From Anaerolineales bacterium (GTDB lineage Bacteria > Chloroflexota > Anaerolineae > Anaerolineales > Villigracilaceae): DNA of 14,334 bases. The notes under the pieces are model-generated. The model did not search any database. It was not told the DNA's origin and saw nothing but the letters and a program-made list of their open reading frames with translations. Shown here piece after piece: positions 6,239 to 14,257 of the stretch (positions within the stretch are counted from its first letter, which is position 1; the number at the start of each line of letters is the position of its first letter). The translations under genes were made by a program, and so were the position numbers. Location: positions 1-14,334 of the forward strand of contig WGAD01000146.1 in NCBI GenBank assembly GCA_015489255.1, written 5' to 3'.

Positions 6239-7819
6239 ATGCTCAAATTGCTGCACAACGCCCACATCCATACGCTGGACGATCGCCGCCCACAGGCCTC
6301 GGCCTTGTTGATCGGCGGGGGGCGTGTGCTGGCCGTGGGAGGAGAAGACCTCCTCAACCAGGTGGATGAGCGCGTTCCGCGGGAAGACCTGGCGGGGCGG
6401 ACGGTTTGGCCCGGGTTGACGGACGCCCACCTCCACCTGCGCCATTTTGCGCTCAACCGGCAAAAGGTGGATTGCACGGATCTTTCCTTGTCCGCCTGCC
6501 TGGAGCGGGTGCGGGAACGGGCGGCGCGCACGCGCCGCGGCGCGTGGATCCTGGGGCACGGTTGGGACCAGAACCTGTGGGGCAGCTGGGGAAACCGTCA
6601 TCACCTGGATGCCGCCGCCCCCGATCATCCCGTCTATCTGACCGCCCGCTCTCTGCATGCCGGTTGGGCCAATTCTGCCGCCTTGCAGCAAGCGGGCATC
6701 TCCAGCCAGACGCAAGACCCGCCCGATGGGCGCCTCTTGCGAGATGCCGCCGGGCAGCCGACCGGTGTCCTGCTGGAGGGGGCGCTGCGCCTGCTGGAAA
6801 CCGCCTTGCCCTCCCCGAGCCTGCCCGAAGTGACAGAGGCCATCGCAGCAGCCCAGCCCGTGCTCTGGTCTTATGGGCTGACCGGCGTCCACGATTTCGA
6901 CGGGCGCCTGTCTTTTCAGGCTTTGCAGCGTTTGCGGCGAGAAAACCGCCTGCGCCTGCGCGTGCTCAAAGGTCTGCCCTACGATCTGCTGCCCGAGGCG
7001 CTGGGCTTGGGCCTGCAAAGCGGCTGCGGCGATGAATGGCTGCGCATTGGCGCCCTCAAGGTCTTTATGGACGGCGCACTGGGGCCTCGTACGGCGGCCA
7101 TGCTGGCCCCCTACGAGGACGAGCCGCACAATCGCGGCGATCTCTTGCTGGATGGCGACGAATTGTATGCCATCGCCCGCCAGGCAGCGGCGGGCGGGCT
7201 ACACATGGCCGTCCACGCCATCGGCGACCGGGCCAACCGTGAAGCCTTGTCGGCCTTTGCCCGCCTGCGCGCCGAGGGCGATACCGGGCGGCATCGCATA
7301 GAGCACGTCCAGCTGCTGCACCCCGACGATCGGCAACGCTTGGCTGCATTGGGGCTGATCGCCTCCATGCAGCCCACGCACCTGCTTTCCGATATGGACA
7401 TGGCGGCTGCAGCCTGGGGCCAGCGCGCGAGATGGGCATACGCCTGGCGCACGCAATGGCAGGCCGGGGCGGTGCTGGCCTTCGGCTCCGATGCGCCGGT
7501 GGAAACGCCCAACCCCTTCCTCGGGTTGTATGCGGCAGTGACCCGGCGCCGTCAAGAAGGCTTCCCCGGTGCCGGCGGCTGGTATCCTGCGGAGGCATTG
7601 GACCTGGCGACGGCGCTGCGCGGGTTTACCCACGGGGCGGCCTGGGCTGCCGGGCAGGAAACGTTTCTTGGGCGCCTGGCCCCCAATTTTGCCGCCGATC
7701 TCATCGTTTTGCCGGTGGACCCCTTCACGATACCCCCGGAAGACCTGCCGAACCTGCGCCCCCTGCGGACGATGGTCGGCGGCGAATGGGTTTGGCCGAA
7801 ATCCGCGAGGAGTGAATGA
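6239..7819 (+). CDS. YtcJ-type metal-dependent amidohydrolase
   Basis: Predicted metal-dependent hydrolase of the amidohydrolase-3 (YtcJ/NfdA-like) group, probably cleaving an amide or related bond; the substrate is unknown. The 526 residues are full length. Metal and catalytic positions are visible: DAHLHL (His64, His66), Lys274 in LKVFMDGALGPRTA as the likely bridging lysine, His326 in HAIGDRAN, His356 in RIEHVQ and Asp418 in GSDAPVETPNP. The N-terminal strands and C-terminal LAPNFAADLIVL form the usual small beta domain around the barrel. No signal peptide is seen, so it is cytoplasmic. No ribosome binding site precedes the ATG. Its stop overlaps the next gene, a histidine kinase, by one base (TGATG), an unusual partnership. 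Confidence 0.88.
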   Translation: MLKLLHNAHIHTLDDRRPQASALLIGGGRVLAVGGEDLLNQVDERVPREDLAGRTVWPGLTDAHLHLRHFALNRQKVDCTDLSLSACLERVRERAARTRRGAWILGHGWDQNLWGSWGNRHHLDAAAPDHPVYLTARSLHAGWANSAALQQAGISSQTQDPPDGRLLRDAAGQPTGVLLEGALRLLETALPSPSLPEVTEAIAAAQPVLWSYGLTGVHDFDGRLSFQALQRLRRENRLRLRVLKGLPYDLLPEALGLGLQSGCGDEWLRIGALKVFMDGALGPRTAAMLAPYEDEPHNRGDLLLDGDELYAIARQAAAGGLHMAVHAIGDRANREALSAFARLRAEGDTGRHRIEHVQLLHPDDRQRLAALGLIASMQPTHLLSDMDMAAAAWGQRARWAYAWRTQWQAGAVLAFGSDAPVETPNPFLGLYAAVTRRRQEGFPGAGGWYPAEALDLATALRGFTHGAAWAAGQETFLGRLAPNFAADLIVLPVDPFTIPPEDLPNLRPLRTMVGGEWVWPKSARSE

Positions 7820-8859
7820 TGGATACACCCAAACCGCGTTTGTCTCCCGAAGTGTTGGTGCCCCGCCTGGGCGAGTATCTGATTGAGCGCGGCCTGATCG
7901 ACGAAAAGCAGCTGGAAGAGGCCCTTGAGCACCAAAAGAAGCGGTTGCAAGAGGGAAAACCGTGCTTGGTGGGGCAGGCGCTGGTGGAAATGGGGGTACT
8001 GGATCGGGCGCAGCTGGACGAGGCCGTGACGGAACAGATCATCAAACTGCGCGCTGCCTTGCAAGACGCCAACCGCTACCTGGAACGCCGCGTGCAAGAG
8101 CGGACGGCGGAACTGCAAGAGGCCCTGCGGCGGCTTGCCGAGCTCAACCAGCTGAAAGCCAACTTTGTGTCCAACGTTTCCCACGAATTACGCACCCCCC
8201 TCACACACCTCAAAGGGTATCTCGAACTGCTGGCGACGGAATCGCTCGGCCCCTTGAACGAAGAACAACGACAGGCGGTTGTAACCAGTCAGCGAGCCGC
8301 CATGCGCCTGGAGGAGATGATCAACGATCTCATCCTCTTCAGCATGGCGGCGCGCGGCACGCTTTCCCTTGAACTGCAGCCGGTAGACTTGCGCGAGTTG
8401 CTGCGCCGCTTGATGGCGCCCGTGCGCCTGAAGGCGGAACGCAAAAATATCCACCTGGTCGAAGATATCGTTGCCGACTTGCCGCCGGTGCGTGCCGACG
8501 CGGACAAACTGACCTGGGCAATCAACCAGTTGTTAGACAACGCCATCAAGTTCACGGATGCCGGCGGCCAGGTGACCTTGAAGGTGACCGTTGAAACCAG
8601 CAGCATGGTGCAGATCCAAGTCAGCGACACGGGGATCGGCATCCCGCAGGAGCGCATGACGGAAATTTTTGAACCGTTCCATCAGCTAGACGGCTCATCC
8701 ACCCGTCGTTATGGTGGCACCGGGCTGGGGTTGTCGCTGGTGCGCGAGATCGTTGAAGCGCATGGTTCTTTTGTTGAAGTGGAATCTGCCCCCGGTCGAG
8801 GCACAACGGTGCGCTTTTACCTGGTAGTGGAACAAAAACCGAGCAAAGCGGTGCTGTGA
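7819..8859 (+). CDS. Soluble histidine kinase with MshEN/GspE-N-like sensor module
   Basis: Two-component sensor kinase of 346 residues with no transmembrane helix. The N-terminus contains two 24-residue elements (16-39 and 50-73). The first starts RLGEYLIERGLIDEKQLEEA and fits the c-di-GMP-binding MshEN consensus of type II secretion and pilus ATPases fully. The second starts LVGQALVEMGVLDRAQLDEA and has Leu in place of the first Arg. A coiled coil follows (about 74-112), then HisKA with His122 in SHELRTPL, the N box (Asn236, Asn241), G1 DTGIGIP (270-276), the F box FEPFHQL and G2 GGTGLGL (299-305). GAGGAG (7807-7812) is six bases before ATG 7819, which I prefer over ATG 7816. Its stop overlaps the next kinase. 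No partner regulator follows directly, so it may share the one at 10043. Binding of c-di-GMP is inferred. Confidence 0.9.
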   Translation: MDTPKPRLSPEVLVPRLGEYLIERGLIDEKQLEEALEHQKKRLQEGKPCLVGQALVEMGVLDRAQLDEAVTEQIIKLRAALQDANRYLERRVQERTAELQEALRRLAELNQLKANFVSNVSHELRTPLTHLKGYLELLATESLGPLNEEQRQAVVTSQRAAMRLEEMINDLILFSMAARGTLSLELQPVDLRELLRRLMAPVRLKAERKNIHLVEDIVADLPPVRADADKLTWAINQLLDNAIKFTDAGGQVTLKVTVETSSMVQIQVSDTGIGIPQERMTEIFEPFHQLDGSSTRRYGGTGLGLSLVREIVEAHGSFVEVESAPGRGTTVRFYLVVEQKPSKAVL

Positions 8860-10046
8860 TGGATGAATTGCTGGCCTGTCTGGAGCCTGTGTTGCAATCT
8901 CTTCCCTGGCGTGAGGCCTTCGAGCGCGTACTGCAGGCTGCCCGCGACCATGTGATGTTCGATCATGTGGTGGTGTATGCGCCGGAAGCGCACGGGGAAG
9001 AGGTCATCTTTGCTCGGGCGCTTGGGCGGGCGCGATCGGCTGGCGCCGAGGTTGATTGGGGCGCGGACGTGGCACAAAGGGTGCTGGGCGGCGAGGCGCT
9101 GGCGCTGAAAAACGAGCTGCCGCCCTTGACTGTCCCCCGAGAGAAAAGCCCACTTGTCATGGGGCTGCGCGTTGGCCCATCGAACCCGCCGCTGGCCGCC
9201 CTGGTGTTGGTGCGTTTTGGCGGGCCGGTCTTTTCACCGGAAGATCAGGCCCGGGGGCGTTACCTGGCCTGGTTGCTGCAGTTGTTGCTCGAGCGGGAAA
9301 ACAACCGGCGGCGCATCAGCAGCCTGGAACGCCTGGAGCGGCAGATGCGCTTGCAGGAAGATTTCGTCTCCACCATCTCTCACGAGTTGCGCACCCCCTT
9401 GGGCTTCATCAAAGGATATACCACCTCCTTGTTGCGCGAGGATACGGAATGGGACGATGCCACCCGGCGCGAGTTTTTGCAGATCATTGATGAAGAAGTA
9501 GACCGTCTGGCCGATTTGCTGGAAAAAATGCTCGAATCGGCTCGCTTGCAAAGCGATACGCTGGCGATGAATTTCCACTGGATGCGGCTGGACGTGCTCA
9601 TCCGCGATGTGACAGTGCGCGAGATGACGCACTGCCGCGACCTGGAAGTTCACCTGGATGTGGAACCGGCGCCCCCCATCCGCGGAGACAGCGTGCGCCT
9701 GTCGCAGGTGTTCGAAAACTTATTCAGCAATGTCCGCAAATATGCGCCCGGCTCGCCGGTGGAGATCCGGACGTGGCACGACGACCGCTGGCTGTATGTC
9801 CGCTTCTCCGATCAGGGGCCGGGCATTCCGCCGGAACATCAGCCCTTTGTCTTCGAGCGCTTCTATCGGGCGCCCGGGCAGGGCAGCATCAAAGGCACCG
9901 GGCTGGGGTTGTTCATCTGTCGGGAGATTGTCCTGGCGCACGGCGGTCAGATGAAGCTAGAATCTGCGCCCGGGAGCGGCACGGCTTTTATCATCCAATT
10001 GCCTTTAGAGTTATCGCAATCACTGCGCGAGGAGAAGAACGAATGA
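8859..10046 (+). CDS. Soluble histidine kinase with N-terminal GAF-like domain
   Basis: Sensor kinase of 395 residues without membrane segments. The N-terminal part (about 17-146) has the helix-strand layout of a GAF domain, including the strand pairs DHVVVYAPE and PLAALVLVRF, but is too divergent to name a ligand. A short coiled coil (about 143-168) leads to HisKA with His175 in SHELRTPLGFIKGY. The ATPase domain has the N box ENLFSNVRKY (286-295), G1 SDQGPGIP (317-324), the F box FVFERFYR (330-337) and G2 KGTGLGLF (345-352). ATG 8859 overlaps the upstream kinase stop as TGATG with no strong ribosome binding site, so translation is probably coupled. The downstream response regulator overlaps by four bases and is the likely phosphotransfer partner. 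Confidence 0.92.
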   Translation: MDELLACLEPVLQSLPWREAFERVLQAARDHVMFDHVVVYAPEAHGEEVIFARALGRARSAGAEVDWGADVAQRVLGGEALALKNELPPLTVPREKSPLVMGLRVGPSNPPLAALVLVRFGGPVFSPEDQARGRYLAWLLQLLLERENNRRRISSLERLERQMRLQEDFVSTISHELRTPLGFIKGYTTSLLREDTEWDDATRREFLQIIDEEVDRLADLLEKMLESARLQSDTLAMNFHWMRLDVLIRDVTVREMTHCRDLEVHLDVEPAPPIRGDSVRLSQVFENLFSNVRKYAPGSPVEIRTWHDDRWLYVRFSDQGPGIPPEHQPFVFERFYRAPGQGSIKGTGLGLFICREIVLAHGGQMKLESAPGSGTAFIIQLPLELSQSLREEKNE

Positions 10047-10750
10047 ACGAGAAGAAACGGGTTTTGATCGTAGACGATGAACCTCGCTATTTGCGCCTGC
10101 TGGAAGCCAACTTGCTTTCCAACGGGTATGAAGTGGTCAAGGCGAGCAGCGGCGCTGAAGCGCTGGATTTGTTCTCTCAGGACGAGTTCCACCTGGTGCT
10201 GCTGGACATCATGATGCCGGGGATGGACGGGTTCACCGTTTGCCAGCGGATCCGGGAATATTCCGACGTGCCCATCATCATGATCACTGCCCTGGGCGAT
10301 GAGGCTGAGCGAGTCCGCGGCCTGGACCTGGGCGCGGATGACTACCTGGTCAAACCGTTTTCAGCTACAGAATTGCTGGCGCGGGCACGGGCTGTGTTGC
10401 GCCGCGCCAAAAACAGCCAGGGCGCTTTGTTGCGGCGCAAGTTTCGCCACGGCGACCTGGTGATTGATTTTGCCCGCGCCGAAGTGTGGCGCGGCGATAC
10501 CTTGATCTCCCTTTCTGCTACCGAGTATCGCCTCCTCTTGCAATTTGTGCACAACGCCGGCCGGGTGCTTTCTGCCGAAGAATTGCTGACCAATGTTTGG
10601 GGCAAAGAATACAGTAAGGACAAGGAAATTTTATGGGTGACCATCGCGCGCCTGCGGCAAAAACTGGAAGAAGACCCGCACAACCCGCGTCATATTGTCA
10701 CCCGCACCGGGTTGGGATATTTGATGCCGCCTCTGGATGAGGAACCATGA
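10043..10750 (+). CDS. OmpR/PhoB-family response regulator
   Basis: DNA-binding response regulator of 235 residues. The receiver domain (about 5-118) has all the key residues: acidic pocket Asp11-Asp12, phospho-acceptor Asp55 in LLDIMMPGMDG, Thr82 and Lys104 in LVKPFS. The winged-helix output domain (about 132-230) shows LSATEYRLLLQFVHNAGRVL, then VTIARLRQKLEEDP and the closing RTGLGY wing. An open frame extends far upstream inside the kinase, but ATG 10043 is preceded by GAGGAG (10029-10034) and begins the expected MNEKKRVLIVDDEP. It overlaps the kinase stop and the next gene by ATGA on both sides. Target genes are unknown; the operon itself is one candidate. Confidence 0.95.
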   Translation: MNEKKRVLIVDDEPRYLRLLEANLLSNGYEVVKASSGAEALDLFSQDEFHLVLLDIMMPGMDGFTVCQRIREYSDVPIIMITALGDEAERVRGLDLGADDYLVKPFSATELLARARAVLRRAKNSQGALLRRKFRHGDLVIDFARAEVWRGDTLISLSATEYRLLLQFVHNAGRVLSAEELLTNVWGKEYSKDKEILWVTIARLRQKLEEDPHNPRHIVTRTGLGYLMPPLDEEP

Positions 10751-11910
10751 CCGCGCACCCCTCGCAGGTTCTGTTCGTCTCTGCCGACCCGCGGACGTTG
10801 AAATTCCTGACCGTGCTGGCCCAGTCGCTGGGGTATGAGGTGTTGACGGCGGCCCAGGGCCGGGAAGGGCTGATCCATGCCTGGCGCGCTCGCCCGCCGA
10901 TCATCGTCTTCGACACCGACCTGCCCGATATGGACGGGCTGACTTTTGCCCGCAAACTGCACAACGATGCCCGCACAGCCCAGGCCTATTTGCTGCCCCT
11001 GGCCGATAAAAGCGACTTTCAGGCCGAGACGGCTTATCTGGCGGCTGGCTGCGTGGGTTACCTGGTGAAATCTCCCCAACTGGTTCAGACCTTGCAACAA
11101 TTTCTCGATAGCCCGGCCCGGGCGGGCGACTTGTTCTCACGGGCCGAGGGCTACCTGTTGGCGTTTTTGAGCGCCAAGGGCGGCGTGGGCACCTCCTCGC
11201 TTTGCATCAACCTGGCGGATAGCCTGGGCCGCGAGGAGGATTTGGTGTGCCTGGCCGATCTGGTGCTGCCGATCGGTTCGGTGGCTCCGATCGTCGGGTA
11301 TGTCGGGGAATACAACTTGGTGAAACTGGCGGCTCAGCCGGACGACCGCCTGACGGCTTTTTACGTCAAGGAGCAATTGGAACGCCCCGAGCGTTGGCAC
11401 TTTTCCCTTTTGCCCGGCTCTCCAGACCCGGAGCAGGCCAGCCGGCTGGCGGCTGAGAAAATCGCCCCCATCGTCGATGCTTTGCGCGCGGCCTACGACT
11501 ACGTCTTCCTGGATTTAGGGCGTTCCCTGTCGCGCATTAGCTTGCCGCTGCTCTTGAGCGCCGACCTGGTGGTGCTGGTGGTGGGCACCGATGTGAGCGC
11601 CGCCGAATTGTCCCGCATCGTTGTAAATTATTTGCAAGAAAAAGGCGTCCCTCGGGAGCGATTGTTTGTCATCGTCAATCGGGCGGTTGGCCTGGAAGGC
11701 TTGAACCGGGATGAACTTTCTAAGATGTTGGGCCTGCCGGTGGAGATCATCGTCCCCTATTTGCGCGATAATCTGACGTTGGCGAACAACCAACACGTTC
11801 CTTTCCTGACGAAATACAATGACCACGCCATGCGGCTGGTTTTCAGAGACCTCGCTGTTCATTTGCAAGAGAGAGCACACCATTTGCGGGAGGCGCAGGA
11901 AGATGTTTGA
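10747..11910 (+). CDS. CpaE/TadZ-like protein: receiver domain fused to MinD/ParA-type ATPase
   Basis: Probable localisation or regulatory factor of a Tad-type secretion or pilus system, 387 residues. The N-terminal receiver-like domain (about 6-122) keeps the phospho-acceptor position Asp56 in IVFDTDLPDMDG and Lys108 in YLVKSP. One acidic-pocket residue has become Ala13 (SADP), and the switch Ser/Thr is hydrophobic (AYLLPLAD). The ATPase domain (about 136-375) has KGGVGTSS (144-151), lacking the second P-loop lysine as is usual in CpaE/TadZ. It also has a Walker A' Asp171 (CLADLVLPIG) and a Walker B-like YDYVFLDLG. The start overlaps the response regulator stop by four bases; the end overlaps the next gene by eight. 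CpaF two genes downstream supports the Cpa/Tad assignment. Confidence 0.87.
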   Translation: MTAHPSQVLFVSADPRTLKFLTVLAQSLGYEVLTAAQGREGLIHAWRARPPIIVFDTDLPDMDGLTFARKLHNDARTAQAYLLPLADKSDFQAETAYLAAGCVGYLVKSPQLVQTLQQFLDSPARAGDLFSRAEGYLLAFLSAKGGVGTSSLCINLADSLGREEDLVCLADLVLPIGSVAPIVGYVGEYNLVKLAAQPDDRLTAFYVKEQLERPERWHFSLLPGSPDPEQASRLAAEKIAPIVDALRAAYDYVFLDLGRSLSRISLPLLLSADLVVLVVGTDVSAAELSRIVVNYLQEKGVPRERLFVIVNRAVGLEGLNRDELSKMLGLPVEIIVPYLRDNLTLANNQHVPFLTKYNDHAMRLVFRDLAVHLQERAHHLREAQEDV

Positions 11911-12199
11911 ATTCGACGAAAAAGGCAAAATCTTCACCGATATCGTCCGCAAGGAACCGGTTTTGGCGTTGATCGCCCTGCCCGGGTATTTCGTCCGGGG
12001 GCAGATTTACGTTCACCCCGAGAAGCGCATCAAGGATGAACTGGACGAAACCAGCGACTTCCTGGCGGTGACGGATGCCGCGGTCAGCGACAGCGCCGGG
12101 CAGGTTTTGTATCGTACGGAATTCCTGGCTGTCGGCAAACGGCAGATCTTGTGGGTCATTCCGGTGGACGATTTGGCCGCGAAGGAGGCGCAAAAATGA
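11903..12199 (+). CDS. Small protein of unknown function between cpaE-like and cpaF genes
   Basis: I do not recognise this 98-residue protein with certainty. It is predicted to be a soluble, mostly beta protein. Visible features are a hydrophobic strand [20 protein letters not shown] (20-39), a charged segment [12 protein letters not shown] (41-52), a FLAVTDAAV segment (53-61) and [17 protein letters not shown] (74-90) near the end. There is no signal peptide and no Cys. The start ATG 11903 overlaps the upstream gene by eight bases and has GGGAGG (11888-11893) nine bases before it; an upstream in-frame ATG at 11819 lies deep inside the cpaE-like gene and lacks such support. The stop overlaps cpaF by ATGA. 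Tight coupling to both ATPase genes suggests it acts with them, perhaps as an adaptor; this is inference. Confidence 0.85.
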   Translation: MFEFDEKGKIFTDIVRKEPVLALIALPGYFVRGQIYVHPEKRIKDELDETSDFLAVTDAAVSDSAGQVLYRTEFLAVGKRQILWVIPVDDLAAKEAQK

Positions 12200-13527
12200 C
12201 CCGTTTGCCCCCTTCCTCGCGCCAGTCGGCGTCTCCTGACCTGAAGAAGGTCAAACGCTATATCATCGGCCTGATTACCCGCGAGCTGGAGGGCAGCCTG
12301 GCAGACGAATCGCAGCGTCCACAGGTGGAAGCCTTGCTCAAAGCGGCTTACGCCAAGACGGGGTTGCGCTTACCGACGGCCTTGCAGAAGCAATTGTTCG
12401 AGGAGATACTCAACGATATCCTCGGCTACGGGCCGATCCAGCCGCTGCTGGACGACCCGGAAGTGAGCGAAGTGATGGTCAACGGCCCGCGCAAGGTCTA
12501 TGTGGAACGCAAGGGGAAGCTGCAACGCACCCCGATCATGTTCGATGACGACGAACATGTAATGCGCATCATCGAGCGCATCGTCTTGCCTCTCGGGCGG
12601 CGGGTGGACGCCGATCGCCCCACGGTGGACGCGCGCCTGCCCGATGGTTCGCGCGTCAATGCCGTCATCCCGCCGGTGGCCCTCGATGGCCCGACGATCA
12701 CCATCCGCAAATTTCGCCAGGATCGGCTGACCGTGCGCGATTTGATCCAGTTTGGCTCTTTAACCGAATTCATGGCCCGCTTTTTAGATGCTTGCGTGAA
12801 GGCGAGGCTGAATATCGTCATCTCTGGCGGCACCGGCTCGGGTAAGACTACCCTGCTCAACGTGCTTTCCGGCTTCATTCCGGAAGATGAGCGCATTGTC
12901 ACGATTGAAGATGCCGCCGAGTTGCAATTGCAGCAAGACCATGTGGTGCGGCTGGAGACTAAACCGCCCAGCGTTGACGGCGGCGGGGAGGTGACGATCC
13001 GTGACCTGGTGCGAAATGCCCTGCGTATGCGCCCCGATCGCATCGTCGTCGGCGAGACGCGCGGCGGCGAGGCGCTGGACATGTTGCAAGCCATGAACAC
13101 CGGCCACGATGGCTCATTGACGACCGTCCATGCCAATTCACCCCGCGATGCCACCGCCCGCCTGGAAACCCTGGTGATGATGGCCGGTTTGGAGCTGCCG
13201 CTCAAAGTCGTGCGTCAGCAAATTGCCTCGGCGGTGGATCTCATCGTCCAGCAGAGCCGCCTGAAGGATGGCTCGCGCAAGGTGACGGCCATCACCGAGG
13301 TGGCCGGCATGGAAGGGGATATGATCGTCCTTTCGGATATCTTCCGTTTTGAGCAGACCGGCATTTCTCCGGAGGGGCGGGTGTTGGGCGAGCTGAAGCC
13401 GACGGGCATTCGCCCCTTGTTCTACCCTCGCCTGGAGGCCGCCGGTTTGAAACTGGGGCCGGAAGTTTTTGGCGCCAGCGCCGCCGACATTCTGGCTTCC
13501 CGTTCTTCCCGCCACCGGCGCCGCTGA
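12196..13527 (+). CDS. cpaF: CpaF/TadA-type secretion or pilus assembly ATPase
   Basis: Hexameric cytoplasmic ATPase that powers Tad pilus or type II/IV-like secretion, 443 residues and full length. An N-terminal helical region (about 15-80) leads to the N-terminal domain (about 85-190, with VSEVMVNGP). The ATPase core has Walker [10 protein letters not shown] (211-219), the Asp box TIEDAAEL (236-243), [18 protein letters not shown] (277-294, Walker B Glu287) and the His box [20 protein letters not shown] (306-325). The tail ends in a basic SSRHRRR stretch. ATG 12196 is preceded by GAAGGAGG (12181-12188) at seven bases and overlaps the small upstream gene. TadB/TadC-type membrane partners normally follow this gene, but here a transcription factor follows. 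Confidence 0.95.
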   Translation: MTRLPPSSRQSASPDLKKVKRYIIGLITRELEGSLADESQRPQVEALLKAAYAKTGLRLPTALQKQLFEEILNDILGYGPIQPLLDDPEVSEVMVNGPRKVYVERKGKLQRTPIMFDDDEHVMRIIERIVLPLGRRVDADRPTVDARLPDGSRVNAVIPPVALDGPTITIRKFRQDRLTVRDLIQFGSLTEFMARFLDACVKARLNIVISGGTGSGKTTLLNVLSGFIPEDERIVTIEDAAELQLQQDHVVRLETKPPSVDGGGEVTIRDLVRNALRMRPDRIVVGETRGGEALDMLQAMNTGHDGSLTTVHANSPRDATARLETLVMMAGLELPLKVVRQQIASAVDLIVQQSRLKDGSRKVTAITEVAGMEGDMIVLSDIFRFEQTGISPEGRVLGELKPTGIRPLFYPRLEAAGLKLGPEVFGASAADILASRSSRHRRR

Positions 13528-13533
13528 TTCAGG

Positions 13534-13539
13534 TATAAT
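13534..13539 (+). promoter_or_regulatory. -10 box upstream of the tandem-HTH gene
   Basis: A perfect TATAAT, preceded by GG as in the kinase promoter at 3723, lies seven bases after the cpaF stop. No convincing -35 hexamer stands at the expected distance, which would fall inside cpaF. Initiation would be near 13546, giving a short leader that contains the ribosome binding site. It suggests that the HTH gene is transcribed separately from the signalling operon, although no terminator is visible after cpaF. Confidence 0.6.
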
Positions 13540-13569
13540 GCCTGTCAGGTTCAAGAGAAAGAGGTTTTC

Positions 13570-14247
13570 ATGGACATCCAAACCCAGATTAACCTGCGCA
13601 CCAAAAAACTGGCCGTTCTTTTGCGCGATGCGCGCCTGGCTTCGCGCCGCTCGGCCAAAGAATGTGCAGAGGCCATCGGCGTGACGCCGGCGACCTATCG
13701 GGCTTATGAACGCGGGCGCAAGGCGCCCTCTTTGCCGGAGCTGGAAGCGCTGACCTACTTCTTGCAATTGCCCCTGGATCATTTCTGGTCGAACGAAGCC
13801 ATCTCCGACGACCCAGACCCGACCGAAGAGATCGATTTGTCCCGCTTGCTGGCGGTTCGGCATCGCATGGTCGGGGCGCTGCTGCGCAAGGCGCGCCTGG
13901 ATGCCAGCATCTCCCTCAAGGCGCTCTCCGCCGAAACGGGGATCCCAGTTTCCCGCATCAAAGCCTATGAATTGGGGCAGAAGCCAATTCCTCTGCCGGA
14001 GTTGGAGGGCATGTTGAATGTCCTCGGCGGGCGCATCAAAGACTTCTTCGACAAGAACGGCCCGATTGGCGAGTGGCTGGAGCAGCAGCGGTCGATTGAG
14101 CAGTTCTTGAAACTGCCCAAAGATTTGCAAGAGTTCGTGTGCAAGCCGGTGAACCTCCCCTATTTGGAACTGGCGCGCAAATTGAACGATATTTCTGCCA
14201 ACAAATTGCGGCAGGTGGCAGAAGATTTGCTGGACATCACTTTCTGA
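13570..14247 (+). CDS. Tandem Cro/C1-type (XRE) helix-turn-helix regulator
   Basis: Probable DNA-binding regulator, 225 residues, with two HTH domains in one chain. The first spans about 14-72 (KECAEAIGVTPATYRAYERG, 30-49). The second spans about 101-161 (LKALSAETGIPVSRIKAYEL, 116-135). They are clearly duplicated: both end in a matching KxPxLPELExL segment (51-61 and 138-149) and lie about 88 residues apart. A helical C-terminal part (about 165-225, with RSIEQFLKLPKDLQEFV) may mediate oligomerisation. The ATG is preceded by AGAAAGAGG with a five-base spacing. The target is unknown; autoregulation, or control of the upstream operon or the downstream TPR gene, are candidates. No toxin partner is visible. 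Confidence 0.9.
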   Translation: MDIQTQINLRTKKLAVLLRDARLASRRSAKECAEAIGVTPATYRAYERGRKAPSLPELEALTYFLQLPLDHFWSNEAISDDPDPTEEIDLSRLLAVRHRMVGALLRKARLDASISLKALSAETGIPVSRIKAYELGQKPIPLPELEGMLNVLGGRIKDFFDKNGPIGEWLEQQRSIEQFLKLPKDLQEFVCKPVNLPYLELARKLNDISANKLRQVAEDLLDITF

Positions 14248-14257
14248 CGAGGCACGG

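Noticed and set aside
5393..7129. A 578-residue open frame on the minus strand across parB and the amidohydrolase
   Set aside because: Same reasoning: no domain or promoter, and the opposite strand is fully explained.
9773..10042. A 90-residue N-terminal extension of the response regulator
   Set aside because: The extension overlaps the histidine kinase ATPase domain in another frame, and the receiver starts naturally at ATG 10043 behind a strong ribosome binding site.
11819..11902. ATG 11819 as start of the 98-residue protein, adding 28 residues
   Set aside because: It would give a 92-base overlap with the cpaE-like gene; ATG 11903 has a ribosome binding site and the short overlap seen at the other junctions.
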